Shown piece by piece: positions 1 to 8,199 of a stretch of 64,000 nucleotides of DNA. The stretch spans positions 5,828,001-5,892,000 of the forward strand of contig NZ_JBGEDP010000001.1 in the NCBI RefSeq assembly GCF_041206865.1, read 5' to 3'. Within the stretch, counting starts at the first letter, position 1; every line of letters begins with the position of its first letter. The translations under genes were made by a program, and so were the position numbers. A model generated the notes under the pieces. It saw nothing but the letters and a program-made list of their open reading frames with translations, did not search any database and was not told the DNA's origin. This DNA comes from Mycobacterium sp. HUMS_12744610. GTDB lineage: Bacteria > Actinomycetota > Actinomycetes > Mycobacteriales > Mycobacteriaceae.

Positions 1-503
1 AGTTCGGCGCCCTCGGCGCCGAACACCGCACGCAGGATGGCGTTGAGGGTGATCCGCATCATCGAGGGCAGCGTCGCGAACGGCACGCCTTCGGGCCAGT
101 CCGCGATCTCGCGCAGCGCCTCTTCCTCGATGATGCTCTCGTAGTTCTTCATGCTCTTGCCGTGGAACGGCGGGGCCAGGAGCCGCCGCCGCTGCCGGTG
201 GTCCTCGCCTTCCAGGCCGAACACCGAGCCGGAGCCGAACAGCCGGCTCAGGTTGGGCCGGATGTTGCCGAGCACCTCGGGGCTGGTGGTGAAGACCTGC
301 TTGGCCAACTGCGGGTCGCCGACCACGACCTGCTGACCGTAGAGCGGGATCGCGACCGTGAAGACCCGGCCGTACCGGCGCGCGAGGCGGCTCATCATCG
401 ACCGCCGGGCCGTGGCGAACGCGAGGGCCTGCAGCATCGGTGGCAGGCGCGTGGCCGGAGGCATCCGTACCGCCGGGGGCGCGTCGGTGACGACTTGGCT
501 CAT
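1..503 (-). CDS. cyp138: Cytochrome P450 (CYP138-type), N-terminal part
   Basis: The first 167 residues of a cytochrome P450 monooxygenase, starting at the ATG at 503; the gene runs off the left edge, so the I-helix, ExxR and heme-cysteine loop are not visible. The visible part has the proline-rich N-terminus, the B-helix/B' region and the helix-C segment DHRQRRRLLAPPFHGK, followed by SMKNYESIIEEE, which closely resembles M. tuberculosis CYP138 (Rv0136) as I remember it. Heme-thiolate monooxygenases of this family hydroxylate lipophilic substrates using ferredoxin-delivered electrons; the CYP138 substrate is not known to me. It is divergent from a TetR-type gene, as Rv0136 is from Rv0135c, with two GTAC palindromes between them, so repression by that TetR protein is likely. 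Confidence 0.85.
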   Translation of the reverse strand, partial: MSQVVTDAPPAVRMPPATRLPPMLQALAFATARRSMMSRLARRYGRVFTVAIPLYGQQVVVGDPQLAKQVFTTSPEVLGNIRPNLSRLFGSGSVFGLEGEDHRQRRRLLAPPFHGKSMKNYESIIEEEALREIADWPEGVPFATLPSMMRITLNAILRAVFGAEGAE

Positions 504-542
504 TTCGGTGATCTCCCAACACCTGTCGCCCCTCGCCGGGGC

Positions 543-591
543 GGTACCGCCATGTACCGCAGGTCTTCCCCGGTACGGTACTTTGGGTACC
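543..591. promoter_or_regulatory. Two GGTAC-n5/6-GTACC palindromes, candidate TetR operators
   Basis: Between the divergent cyp138 and tetR starts lie two inverted repeats: GGTAC at 543-547 with GTACC at 554-558, and GGTAC at 577-581 with GTACC at 587-591. A further GGTAC sits at 572-576. The position between a TetR gene and its divergent neighbour and the repeated half-site suggest operators for the adjacent regulator. Binding is inferred only from symmetry and context. Confidence 0.5.
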
Positions 592-634
592 ACTTTCTGA
601 CAAGGGTGTCGCGATCACGAAAGGGGCACCGGCG

Positions 635-1261
635 GTGACCTCAGCGATGACGGCGGCCGCCGACGACGCGGTCGGCGACCCGCCGGGCAAGGCCGATCCG
701 TTCCGGCTCCGGCTGCTCGAGGGCCTCGCCACCTCGATCGACGAGCGCGGTTACCGCGCCAGCACCGTCGCCGACATCGTCCGCAACGCCCGCACGTCCA
801 AACGCACCTTCTACGACCGGTTCGCCAGCAAGGAAGCGTGCTTCCTGGAACTGCTGCAGGCCGACAACGAGAAGCTGGGACACGGCATCGCCGCGGCGGT
901 CGACCCCGAAGCCGACTGGTCCGTGCAGATCCGGCAGGCCGTCGAGGCCTACGCCGGACACATCGAGGCCCGGCCCGCCCTCACGTTGAGCTGGATCCGT
1001 GAGCTGCCCTCGCTCGGTGCGATCGCCCGGCCCGCACAGCGCCGCGGGATTCAGCTGCTGTCCGACCTGCTGATCGATTTAAGCGCCAGCCCGGGGTTCC
1101 GCCGCGCCGGCCTGCCACCGCTGACCGGATCGCTGGCCGTGATCCTGCTGGGCGGGTTGCGCGAACTGACCGCCCTGGCGATGGAGGACGGGAAGGCTGC
1201 GCGCGACATCGTCGAACCGGCCGTCGACGCGTCCATAGCCCTGCTCGGCCCGCGCGGTTAG
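635..1261 (+). CDS. TetR-family transcriptional regulator (Rv0135c-like)
   Basis: 208-residue TetR-type repressor starting at GTG 635 (an ATG at 647 is an alternative). The N-terminal helix-turn-helix is clear: GYRASTVADIVRNARTSKRT followed by FYDRFASKEACFLELL, at about residues 35-70. The C-terminal ligand domain is alpha-helical and not diagnostic. It is divergent from cyp138, and the spacer holds two GGTAC palindromes, so it probably represses itself and the P450 until a ligand binds. Synteny with Rv0135c/Rv0136 supports the assignment. The inducer is unknown. Confidence 0.85.
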   Translation: MTSAMTAAADDAVGDPPGKADPFRLRLLEGLATSIDERGYRASTVADIVRNARTSKRTFYDRFASKEACFLELLQADNEKLGHGIAAAVDPEADWSVQIRQAVEAYAGHIEARPALTLSWIRELPSLGAIARPAQRRGIQLLSDLLIDLSASPGFRRAGLPPLTGSLAVILLGGLRELTALAMEDGKAARDIVEPAVDASIALLGPRG

Positions 1262-1298
1262 GCTCGGCGCACACCCCTTCATCCCCTGGAGGCCCGCG

Positions 1299-1511
1299 AT
1301 GCGGCTATCGACCCGGAATCAGCTCAAAGGCACCATCACCGAGGTCAACCTCGGCAGCGTGATGGCGATCGTGAAGGTGAAGCTCGACGGCGGCGAGCAG
1401 GTCGTCACGTCCTCGATCACCAAGGACGCGGCGGCCGAGCTCGGCCTCGCGGTCGGTCAGCCCGCGACCGTGTTCATCAAGTCCACCGAGGTCATGATCG
1501 GCGTCGAGTAG
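1299..1511 (+). CDS. TOBE-domain molybdenum-pterin-binding protein
   Basis: 70-residue protein made of a single TOBE (Mop) domain: the start LSTRNQLKGTITEVNLGSV, a central VKVKLDGG, then SSITKDAAAELGL and the end VFIKSTEVMIGVE, typical of molbindins. Such proteins oligomerise and bind molybdate or related oxyanions in the cytoplasm. GGAGG lies about 7 nt upstream of the ATG. It is transcribed towards the ephF remnant, and a stem-loop lies between the two. No molybdate transporter genes are adjacent, so a storage or sensing role is only a family inference. Confidence 0.85.
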   Translation: MRLSTRNQLKGTITEVNLGSVMAIVKVKLDGGEQVVTSSITKDAAAELGLAVGQPATVFIKSTEVMIGVE

Positions 1512-1525
1512 CGCCCGAGCGCCGT

Positions 1526-1586
1526 CGCGACACATAAACCACGCGCACGACACGCCGAAAAGCGCCACCGTAGTTTATGTCTCGCG
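1526..1586. terminator. Inverted repeat between convergent genes
   Basis: The arms at 1526-1543 and 1569-1586 match at about 16 of 18 positions around the core ACATAAAC, with a 25-nt loop. They lie between the convergent TOBE gene and the ephF remnant, whose stop codon is inside the right arm. There is no U-tract, as is usual for mycobacterial intergenic stems, so a bidirectional terminator or processing site is inferred from position and symmetry only. Confidence 0.4.
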
Positions 1587-1730
1587 GTCGCCGCGAAGAA
1601 ACGTGCACAGCCGGTCCAGGACCAGCCAGGGCGCCTGCTCGACGATCCGGTGGCCGACGTCGGCGACATGGATCACCACGCCGCCGGGCAGATCAACAAA
1701 CCGGTGTTCGACGCCGTCCAGCGCGGGCAT
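1575..1730 (-). pseudogene. ephF: ephF remnant: epoxide hydrolase collapsed in frame to 51 codons
   Basis: A 51-codon ORF starts at ATG 1730 and ends with TAA at 1575. Its first 25 residues (MPALDGVEHRFVDLPGG, then VVIHVADVG) match the N-terminus of the EphF-type alpha/beta hydrolase (Rv0134). It then jumps directly to the extreme C-terminal motif GHRIVEQAPWLVLDRLCTFL, the region around the catalytic histidine. About 250 codons carrying the HG oxyanion motif, the nucleophilic Asp and the cap domain are missing, yet the frame is kept. Microhomology around GTCGG may have mediated the deletion. The position next to the Rv0135c/Rv0136 homologues fits ephF. A functional hydrolase is impossible; a micropeptide cannot be excluded. 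Confidence 0.8.
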
Positions 1731-1757
1731 CGTGACCATGCCTGGTGACCGGGCCGG

Positions 1758-2990
1758 TTACGCCAGGAACCGCTCGACATACGGCGCGAAGCGCGCGCGC
1801 AGATCCCGCTCGCTCAGCCCGAACATCTCCGCCGAGGTCTCCACATTGCCCAGCCGGCCCCGGCGGTGCCCGCCGAGGTAGCCGGTGATCGCTGTGCGCG
1901 CCTGTTCGGTGAACGGCTCGCCGGCCAGGGCGTAGACCCGCTCGGCGACGCCGAGTTCGTCGGCGATGAAGTCGTCGAAGCGGACGTCGATCGAGCGTTG
2001 CGGGCCGATGGTGTCGCGGTCTCGGACCAGCGCGGTCAGCATCCCCTCGAGCCGGTCGACCCATGACGCCGCGATCCGCTCGACCGGCACCGACGTGCGG
2101 TGCATCCGCGCGGAATAGGTGATCATCGCGATCATCGACAGCGCCACCGGCACCGGGTCGCGGTGGGTGAACACCACGATGCTGTCACCGAACACCCGGT
2201 CCAGCACCGGCACCTGCTCGAGGTGCTGGGGCGACTTGAGCAGCCAGCGCCGTCCGCCGCGCAGGAACTGCATCGCCTTGAGCTGGGTGGCCAGATACCG
2301 GTAGTGCGGCGTCTGGTCGTGGACCCGGTAGTACTCGCGCCAGCGCGGCACCTCGGCGAGCGTCTCGAAGAGCATCGTCGAGAAGTCGTTGGCCAGCAAC
2401 TGGATCTCTTCGTGGACGTGGTCGGTGGTCATTTCGTGCATCAGCGCGAGATGCGGCATCACGGTGTTGATCACCCCGACCGCGACGTCCATCCGGGCGC
2501 GCCGCGGGTCCGGCTCGGTTCCCTGCTCGGACGGCAGGGGAAAGGGTTCGACGCTCTCCCAGTACGGCATCGTGCGGAAGGTGGGCGCCGCCGCCAGCAG
2601 GTTGTGCAGGTGGGTGGTGCCGGTGCGGGGCAGCCCGGCGATCACCACCGGCGATTGCAGCGCGAGGCCGTCGATCTCGGGGTGCCGGCGCAGCAGGTCG
2701 GCCAGCAGCAACCGGTTCTTGAGCAACTGCAGCAGCTGCCCGTAGAAGTTGACGACGCCCGCCTCGTGCAGGCCGTCGATCTCCCGCAGCGCCGCGAGGT
2801 AGACGGCCAGCCGCTCGCGGTAGTCGTCGGGGCCGAAGTCGTGAAGGCCGGTGTCGGCGCTGGCCCGGGCGTGCAGCGCGTCGGCGTCCAACGGGCACAG
2901 CGGCGCCATCGAGGACATCATGTCGAGGATCTGCCGGGCTTCTTCACCGAAGCGCGGCTGGGCGAGGTCGTCGAGACGGACTTGGCTCAC
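1758..2990 (-). CDS. Sulfotransferase family protein
   Basis: 410-residue Sulfotransferase_3-type protein. The 5'-phosphosulfate-binding loop is seen as VVIAGLPRTGTTHLHNLL (about residues 114-131). The 3'-phosphate-binding region RRWLLKSPQHLEQV and VFTHRDPVPVALSM follow (about 245-285), with the C-terminal helical part GLSERDLRARFAPYVERFLA. The family transfers a sulfuryl group from PAPS to hydroxyls of lipids, sterols or glycolipids; mycobacteria have many such Stf proteins. It is divergent from a TetR gene and shares a small palindrome at the start codons, so it may be controlled by that regulator. Substrate unknown. Confidence 0.88.
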   Translation of the reverse strand: MSQVRLDDLAQPRFGEEARQILDMMSSMAPLCPLDADALHARASADTGLHDFGPDDYRERLAVYLAALREIDGLHEAGVVNFYGQLLQLLKNRLLLADLLRRHPEIDGLALQSPVVIAGLPRTGTTHLHNLLAAAPTFRTMPYWESVEPFPLPSEQGTEPDPRRARMDVAVGVINTVMPHLALMHEMTTDHVHEEIQLLANDFSTMLFETLAEVPRWREYYRVHDQTPHYRYLATQLKAMQFLRGGRRWLLKSPQHLEQVPVLDRVFGDSIVVFTHRDPVPVALSMIAMITYSARMHRTSVPVERIAASWVDRLEGMLTALVRDRDTIGPQRSIDVRFDDFIADELGVAERVYALAGEPFTEQARTAITGYLGGHRRGRLGNVETSAEMFGLSERDLRARFAPYVERFLA

Positions 2991-3001
2991 GGCGACTTAT
3001 G

Positions 3002-3019
3002 TTACGTTGAGTTTCGTAA
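3002..3019. promoter_or_regulatory. Candidate TetR operator overlapping divergent starts
   Basis: TTACG at 3002-3006 and CGTAA at 3015-3019 form an inverted repeat with an 8-nt spacer. It abuts the tetR ATG (3019) and lies just upstream of the sulfotransferase start (2990). Regulation by the TetR protein is inferred from the position; only one copy is seen. Confidence 0.35.
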
Positions 3020-3594
3020 TGGCAGTGGATTTTGGGCGCCCCCGTGACCCCCGCATCGACGGTGCGGTGCTGCGCGCGACCGTCGAACTGCTCGCCGAAA
3101 CCGGATACTCTGGGCTGTCCATCGCCGCGATCGCCCAACGGGCCGGAACCAGCAAGCCCGCGATCTACCGGCGCTGGCCGGGCAAGGCACACCTGGTGCA
3201 CGAGGCGGTGTTTCCGCTCGGCGCCGCCACCGCGATCCCCGACACCGGGTCGCTGCGGCACGACCTGCGCGAAATGGTTCGCCGCACAGTGGCTTTCCTG
3301 TTGACCCCGGCAGCCCGCGCGGCGCTGCCGGGTCTGATCGGCGAGATGGCGGCCGACCCGACGCTGCATTCGGCGCTGCTGGAGCGGTTCGCCGACGTCA
3401 TCGCCGGTGGTCTCGCCGGCTGGCTGGCGGGCGCCGCGACCGCGGGCCTCGTGCGGGCCGACCTCACCGCCGCGGAGCTGGCCGAGGCGATCACCGGTAT
3501 CGCACTGTTGGGCCTGCTCACCCGCTCCCGTGAACTCGGGGACGCGTGGATCGATCGCACCACCGAGTTGCTTCTGAAAGGAATCAGCGCATGA
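3019..3594 (+). CDS. TetR-family regulator
   Basis: 191-residue TetR repressor. I chose ATG 3019 because upstream codons are antisense to the sulfotransferase, and MAVDFGRPRDPRIDGAVLRA is a normal family start. The helix-turn-helix GYSGLSIAAIAQRAGTSKPA, then IYRRWPGKAHLVHEAVF, is at about residues 30-65. The C-terminal domain (RAALPGLIGEMAADPTLHSA) resembles the TetR_C_11 type. The stop overlaps the start of the DUF1214 gene (ATGA), so the two are co-transcribed. It is divergent from the sulfotransferase. Confidence 0.87.
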   Translation: MAVDFGRPRDPRIDGAVLRATVELLAETGYSGLSIAAIAQRAGTSKPAIYRRWPGKAHLVHEAVFPLGAATAIPDTGSLRHDLREMVRRTVAFLLTPAARAALPGLIGEMAADPTLHSALLERFADVIAGGLAGWLAGAATAGLVRADLTAAELAEAITGIALLGLLTRSRELGDAWIDRTTELLLKGISA

Positions 3595-4703
3595 CGCACG
3601 AGTCGACCGCGGCGTGGCGGGAGTTGCTGGAAACCCTCGGCGGGCTGGGCCGTTCGTTCCTGGAGGGCGACCGCGCGGTGAGCGACGACCGGCACGTCGC
3701 CGACGGCTACCGCATGCTCGCCACCACATTGGGCGTGGCGTTCGACACCTACCTGTTCGCCGAGCCCGGCCGGCCGCAGTTCGTCGCGGTCAACACCCCG
3801 TTCCGCCGCGACCGCCGCTGGGGCGGGGACAACACCGACGCCTACTACTTCCTGTGCCCGGTCGATCCGACACGGCGCTACCTCGTCAGCGGCAACAGGG
3901 GCGACAGCGTGTACTTCTCGCTGACCGCCTACAACGAACCCGCACCCGGTGCGTGGTCGGACCGCGTCGTGGCCATCGTCCGCGACAGCGACCTCGACAT
4001 CGACGCCGGCGGCAACTTCTCGTTCGAAATCGGCCCCACCCCGGACGCCGCCGTGCTGATGACCCGCGACTACCAGGCCGACCCGCTGACCGGCCGCCCC
4101 GTCGACTGGCGGATCGAGGCCCTCGACGATCCGGCCCCGATCCGGCACGGCGACGCGGAAACCGCTGCGTCGCTGCGGTCCGCCGCTGCGTGGCTGCGCA
4201 CCATGTTCGCGATCGTCCCGCTGGCCGTCGGGACCCGCGCCGATGACGAACACGCGCTCGGGCACCGAACCGCCCACGCCGCCAACGAATTCGCCGACCC
4301 CTACCAGGTTCCCGACGCCAACTTCGGCTGGTCGGCGCGCGACGCCTGCTACTCCTACGGCAGCTTCGTGCTCGCCGACGACGAGGCGCTGGTCATCACC
4401 CACCGGCCACCGTCGTGCCGGTTCTGGAACCTGGTGGTGTGGAACCAGTTCATGGCCACCTATGGGGCCGCGGAGGGCCCCGACGCGCGCTGCTCGATCA
4501 ACGGCCACAGCGCCATGCCCAACGGCGACGGGTCGGTGACGATCGTGTTGTCCCGCGCGCGGACTGCCCACCCGAATTCGCTGACCACGCTCGGCTATCC
4601 GCGCGGCAACCTCGCCTTCCGCTGGTTTCTGTCCGACGAGGTGCCGGCCCGCCCGCAGGTGCGGCTCGTCAAGGCCGCCGACGCGCCGACGGCGGTGCGT
4701 TAG
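3591..4703 (+). CDS. DUF1214 domain protein
   Basis: 370-residue protein beginning at ATG 3591, which overlaps the tetR stop by 4 nt. The C-terminal half is a DUF1214 domain: the segment RPPSCRFWNLVVWNQFM followed by RCSINGHSAMPNGDGSVTIV and the closing RGNLAFRWFLSDEVP. The N-terminal half (YLFAEPGRPQFVAVNTPF, YLVSGNRGDSVYFSL) is the matching upstream domain. No signal peptide or membrane segment is evident. The domain's biochemical role is not established, although related proteins occur beside lipid and steroid catabolic genes. Coupling to a TetR gene and divergence from a sulfotransferase suggest an inducible lipid-modification unit. The 3' end overlaps the end of the convergent LLM remnant by 4 nt. 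Confidence 0.75.
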   Translation: MTHESTAAWRELLETLGGLGRSFLEGDRAVSDDRHVADGYRMLATTLGVAFDTYLFAEPGRPQFVAVNTPFRRDRRWGGDNTDAYYFLCPVDPTRRYLVSGNRGDSVYFSLTAYNEPAPGAWSDRVVAIVRDSDLDIDAGGNFSFEIGPTPDAAVLMTRDYQADPLTGRPVDWRIEALDDPAPIRHGDAETAASLRSAAAWLRTMFAIVPLAVGTRADDEHALGHRTAHAANEFADPYQVPDANFGWSARDACYSYGSFVLADDEALVITHRPPSCRFWNLVVWNQFMATYGAAEGPDARCSINGHSAMPNGDGSVTIVLSRARTAHPNSLTTLGYPRGNLAFRWFLSDEVPARPQVRLVKAADAPTAVR

Positions 4704-5407
4704 GCGGCTCGGACGAGCTCGATGGCGCGCCCCAGCGTGTCGAGCCTGGCCTCGAGCGTGTCGCCGGCGGGATAGAGCCGCACGGTGTGCACCCCGGCGT
4801 CGCGCCAGACCGCCAGCCGCGCGCGCACCATCTCCTCGGTTCCGACCAACGTGGTGCCCAGCACCATCTCGTCGGTCACCAGCGCCGCGGCGCCCTCGCG
4901 ATCGCCGCGCTGCCAGCGCTCCCGCACCTCGGCGGCGACGTCGGCCCAGCCCTGCCGGCTGTAGGCCCGGTTGTAGAAGTTCGTGCTCGCCGACCCCATG
5001 CCGCCGAGACTGAACGCGAGTTCGGCCTTCCGGCCGGCGATCATGCCGCGCAGTTCGTCCTCGTCCGCGGCGAAGCCGGCGTCGGCGCCCTGACAGATGT
5101 CGAGGTCGGCGCGGGTGCGCCCGGCGGCGGCCAAACCCGCGTCGAGGTGGGCGAAATAGGCGCCGGACGCACCTTCCGGGACGAAGCTGGTGCCCAGCCA
5201 GCCGTCGGCGACCCTTCCCGTCAACCGCAGCATCGCCGGGGACAGCGCGGCCAGGTAGACCGGGATGGCGTGTTCGGCCCGCGCCGACAACCGCATCGGC
5301 ACCGCCTCCCCGCCGGGGCGCGGGATCTGGAACTCGTTGCCCGCGTGCGATATCTTGCCGCCGGCGAACGCCTGCCGCACCGTGTCGACCGTCGTCGCGG
5401 TCCGCAT
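4700..5407 (-). pseudogene. N-terminally truncated LLM (luciferase-like) flavin oxidoreductase
   Basis: The 235 codons read as the C-terminal two thirds of an F420/FMN-dependent luciferase-like monooxygenase: NEFQIPRPGG, then RAEHAIPVYLAALSPAMLRL, VADGWLGTSFVPE, GTTLVGTEEMVRARLAVWRD and AGVHTVRLYPAGDTLEARLD. Family members are about 330-350 residues; roughly the first 100, with barrel strands 1-4 and part of the cofactor site, are absent. The truncated frame starts with an ATG (5407) that overlaps the upstream SRPBCC stop as TGATG. Loss of part of the TIM barrel makes catalysis unlikely, so I call it a remnant, although the reading frame itself is intact. Confidence 0.7.
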
Positions 5408-5898
5408 CAGCCCACGCCGTGCTCGGCCAGCCGCTTGATCGCCGACAGCGTCTTGTCGATCGCGGCCTCGAACTCCCGGAGCCGTACGAAGACGATCTTC
5501 TGCTCCTTGTCGGGCATCGCGTCGATGGCCACCGACAACCCCGACCGCCCCGGCCCCATCTGCATCCAGTAGTTCAGAGCGGGCCGCCGTCGCGGGGGTG
5601 AGCCGGAAGCGCCAGGTGGCTGCGGGGTTGTCGGGTTCTACTACCGCCCAAGCGAATTCGCGGTGCTGGTCGCAGGCAGCGATCTGGGAGGTGGTGTCCC
5701 ATCGTCCGAACGCGTGGTGCTCGTTGTTCCCGACGAAGCGGGCGTCCGCCCACTCCACCGACTGCAGCTCGTTGCTCAACGTCGGCATCAGCTTAATGTC
5801 GGAGACCAGGCTCCACACGCGGGCCGGGTCGGCGACGCTTCCACCGTCGGCCTGTCCGCATAGCTCGCGCCGGTCCATTCCACGCCGGCCACTGTCCA
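5407..5898 (-). pseudogene. SRPBCC-family gene with two frameshifts
   Basis: Three pieces of one SRPBCC (START-like polyketide cyclase/dehydrase) protein lie in two frames. Near 5898-5840 one frame gives WTVAGVEWTGASYADRPTVE. Then a second frame gives ADPARVWSLVSDIKLMPTLS and FGRWDTTSQIAACDQHREFA. From about 5590 the first frame returns as LNYWMQMGPGRSGLSVAIDA and ends in KRLAEHGVG with a TGA at 5407. So a deletion near 5840 and a one-base change near 5590 compensate each other but scramble the conserved core. Family members bind hydrophobic ligands in a helix-grip fold. Real decay is likely, because neighbouring genes are decayed too; a sequencing error cannot be excluded. Confidence 0.7.
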
Positions 5899-5965
5899 CC
5901 GCAGGGCACCGGATGTGGACCAGCCAAACCGAATCGAGACCAGTGGACGCAGCCGCGACGCCTGG

Positions 5966-7072
5966 TCACGCCGCGACGAGAGCCTGCTCGGCCGGCTTGT
6001 CGGCCCCAGCCCTCCCCAGCACCGCGTCCGGCAGAGTCAGCCTGACGATCTTGCGGACGACGGTCCCGAACTGGCGCAGCAGCGGACCCCGGTTGTACGG
6101 GATGCCGTAGCGCTCGCAGATCTTCTGCACCTCAGGCGCGATCTCGGGGTAGCGGCGGGCCGGCAGGTCCGGGAACAGGTGGTGCTCGATCTGATGCGAC
6201 AGGTTGCCGGACAGCAGGTGGAAGATAGTGCCGCCGGTCAGGTTCGCCGAACCGAGGACCTGCCGGAAGTACCACATGCCGCGGGACTCGTCCCTGGTCT
6301 CCTCGACGCTGAATTCCTGTGTGCCGTCAGGGAAGTGGCCGCAGAAGATGATCATGTACGACCACACGTTGCGCATCAGGTTGGCCGAGAGGTTGCCGGC
6401 GAAGACGAACGGTGCGAACGGCCCGGCCAGCAACGGGAAGGCGACGTAATCCTTGAGCGTCTGGCGGCGGGTCTTCTTCCAGATCTCGCGGAGTACCTCG
6501 CGCTTGTCGGCAAGCCGGATCTCGCCGGCGCGGATGCGCTCGGTTTCCAGCTCGTGCAGGGCGACGCCGTACTGGAACAACACCATGAGCAGGAACGCGT
6601 ACAGCGGATTGCCCAGGAAGTAAGGCTCCCACGGCTGGTCCTCGCTCATCCGCAGGATGCCGTAGCCGATGTCGCGGTCCATGCCCACGATGTTGGTGTA
6701 GGTGTGGTGCATGTAGTTGTGCGAGTGCCGCCACTGGTCGGCGGGGCAGGCGGTGTCCCACTCGAAGGAGCGGCCGGAGATCGCCGGGTCGCGCATCCAG
6801 TCGTACTGGCCGTGCATGACGTTGTGGCCGATCTCCATGTTGTCGAGGATCTTCGACAGGCCCAGCATCGCGGTGCCGACCAGCCAGGCCGGGGGCAGGA
6901 ACAGCAGGGCCCGCCCGCCGGCCTCTAGCGCCCGCTGGGCCTTGATGACGCGACGGATGTAGTCGGCGTCCTTTTGGCCCAGGTCGGCAAGGACGCGGTC
7001 TCGCAGCGCGTCGAGTTCGCGGCCGAAGGCTTCGGCCTGATCCGGGGTCAGCGTGATCTTGTTCTGTGGCAT
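5966..7072 (-). CDS. Membrane acyl-CoA desaturase (DesA3-like)
   Basis: 368-residue integral-membrane fatty acid desaturase. All three histidine boxes are present: GHNVMHG (about residue 82), HNYMHHTYTN (about 118) and HQIEHHLFP (about 306); together they hold the di-iron centre. Hydrophobic stretches at LLFLPPAWLVGTAMLG, YAFLLMVLFQYGVAL and the LLAGPFAPFVFAG region fit membrane segments. It introduces a double bond into a saturated acyl-CoA using electrons from a reductase; the gene 17 nt upstream encodes such a reductase, as with the Rv3229c/Rv3230c pair. I chose the start MPQNKITLTPD (GGGAGG before it). Control by the divergent DesT-like TetR gene is likely. Confidence 0.9.
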   Translation of the reverse strand: MPQNKITLTPDQAEAFGRELDALRDRVLADLGQKDADYIRRVIKAQRALEAGGRALLFLPPAWLVGTAMLGLSKILDNMEIGHNVMHGQYDWMRDPAISGRSFEWDTACPADQWRHSHNYMHHTYTNIVGMDRDIGYGILRMSEDQPWEPYFLGNPLYAFLLMVLFQYGVALHELETERIRAGEIRLADKREVLREIWKKTRRQTLKDYVAFPLLAGPFAPFVFAGNLSANLMRNVWSYMIIFCGHFPDGTQEFSVEETRDESRGMWYFRQVLGSANLTGGTIFHLLSGNLSHQIEHHLFPDLPARRYPEIAPEVQKICERYGIPYNRGPLLRQFGTVVRKIVRLTLPDAVLGRAGADKPAEQALVAA

Positions 7073-7089
7073 GGTTTTCCCTCCGGGAT

Positions 7090-8199
7090 CTAGAGCGCGA
7101 TGTCGACGTCGCCGACCGGGACGGACACGCAGATCTGGACGTCGTCGTCGGGGACGGTCGAGACCGCGCCGGTGACCAGGTTGCGCACGGTGCCGGCGCT
7201 CTTGCGCCGCGTGCAGGTGTGGCAGATGCCCATCCGGCATCCGCTGGCCGGGGCCAGCCCGGCCGACTCGGCTTGCTCGAGCAGCGGCCGGCCGTCGTCG
7301 AAGACGTCGATGGCACTGTCGGAGAAAGTGATTCGCCCGCCCGACGGTGTCGTCGGCGCATCGAGTGCGGGCGGCACAAAGCTCTCGGTGTAGACGTTGT
7401 CGCAGTGCTCGCGGACCGTCTCGACCAGGGCCGCCGGGCCGCACACGAACACCGCATCCGGTGCCGGCATGGCTGCCGCGAGGTGTTCCGGTCCGCAGCG
7501 GCCGACGAGGTCGCCACCGCCCGCGCGGGTGTAGCCGTGCAGCACCCGCACGCCGGGGAGCGGCGCGGCCAGCTCGTCGCGATAGCACGCATCCACGGGG
7601 GTGCGCGCGTAGTGGACGAACGCGACCTCGGCGCCGGGCGTGTCCGGGTGGCCCTCGGCGACCAGGGTGCGCAGCATCGCCATGACCGGCGTGATGCCGC
7701 TGCCGCCGGAGACGAACAGGATCCGTCGCGGTCGCCGGGCCGGCAGGACGAAGTCGCCCCCGACCCCGGACAAGCCGACCACCATGCCGCGGCGGGCACG
7801 GTGGTAGAGATAGTTGGACACCAGCCCGCCGTCGTGGCGACCGACCGTCAACTCGAGAGTGGCCGCACCTTCGGCGTTGGCCGGTGAATAGCAGCGGGTG
7901 TGCCGGCGGCCGTCTATCTCGACGGTGAGGTTGACGTACTGACCGGCCTTGACGGCATGGGCGGTGGTGAAGGTTTCGTTCGGGGCGAGCGTGAGGGTGA
8001 CGCTGCGCGGAGTCGTCCGCCGGACGTCGACGACCCTGGCGCGGGCTTCCCCCCGCGTCCAGGTCGGATCCACCAACTCGGTGTACCGGTCGACGCCGTG
8101 CGGACCGGTGAGCAGGTCGAGCAGATCGGAACCCAGAACTCGCTTCCGGAACGCCCGGGCGAGGGTCCCACCGGAGGTGTGCGTAGTTTGAGTGAACAT
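7090..8199 (-). CDS. Ferredoxin-NADP reductase-type electron donor for the desaturase
   Basis: 369-residue reductase with FAD, NAD(P) and C-terminal plant-type [2Fe-2S] domains. The FAD motif RCYSPAN is at about residue 102. The NAD-binding region ILFVSGGSGITPVMAMLRTL is at about 160 and VFVCGPAALVE at about 250. The cluster ligands ASGCRMGICHTCTRRK are at about 315-330, with a fourth Cys in QICVSVP. This matches the Rv3230c-type reductase that feeds electrons from NADPH to DesA3. It is co-transcribed with the desaturase (17-nt gap). A palindrome overlaps its start codon and resembles the operator at the divergent tetR start. Confidence 0.9.
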   Translation of the reverse strand: MFTQTTHTSGGTLARAFRKRVLGSDLLDLLTGPHGVDRYTELVDPTWTRGEARARVVDVRRTTPRSVTLTLAPNETFTTAHAVKAGQYVNLTVEIDGRRHTRCYSPANAEGAATLELTVGRHDGGLVSNYLYHRARRGMVVGLSGVGGDFVLPARRPRRILFVSGGSGITPVMAMLRTLVAEGHPDTPGAEVAFVHYARTPVDACYRDELAAPLPGVRVLHGYTRAGGGDLVGRCGPEHLAAAMPAPDAVFVCGPAALVETVREHCDNVYTESFVPPALDAPTTPSGGRITFSDSAIDVFDDGRPLLEQAESAGLAPASGCRMGICHTCTRRKSAGTVRNLVTGAVSTVPDDDVQICVSVPVGDVDIAL

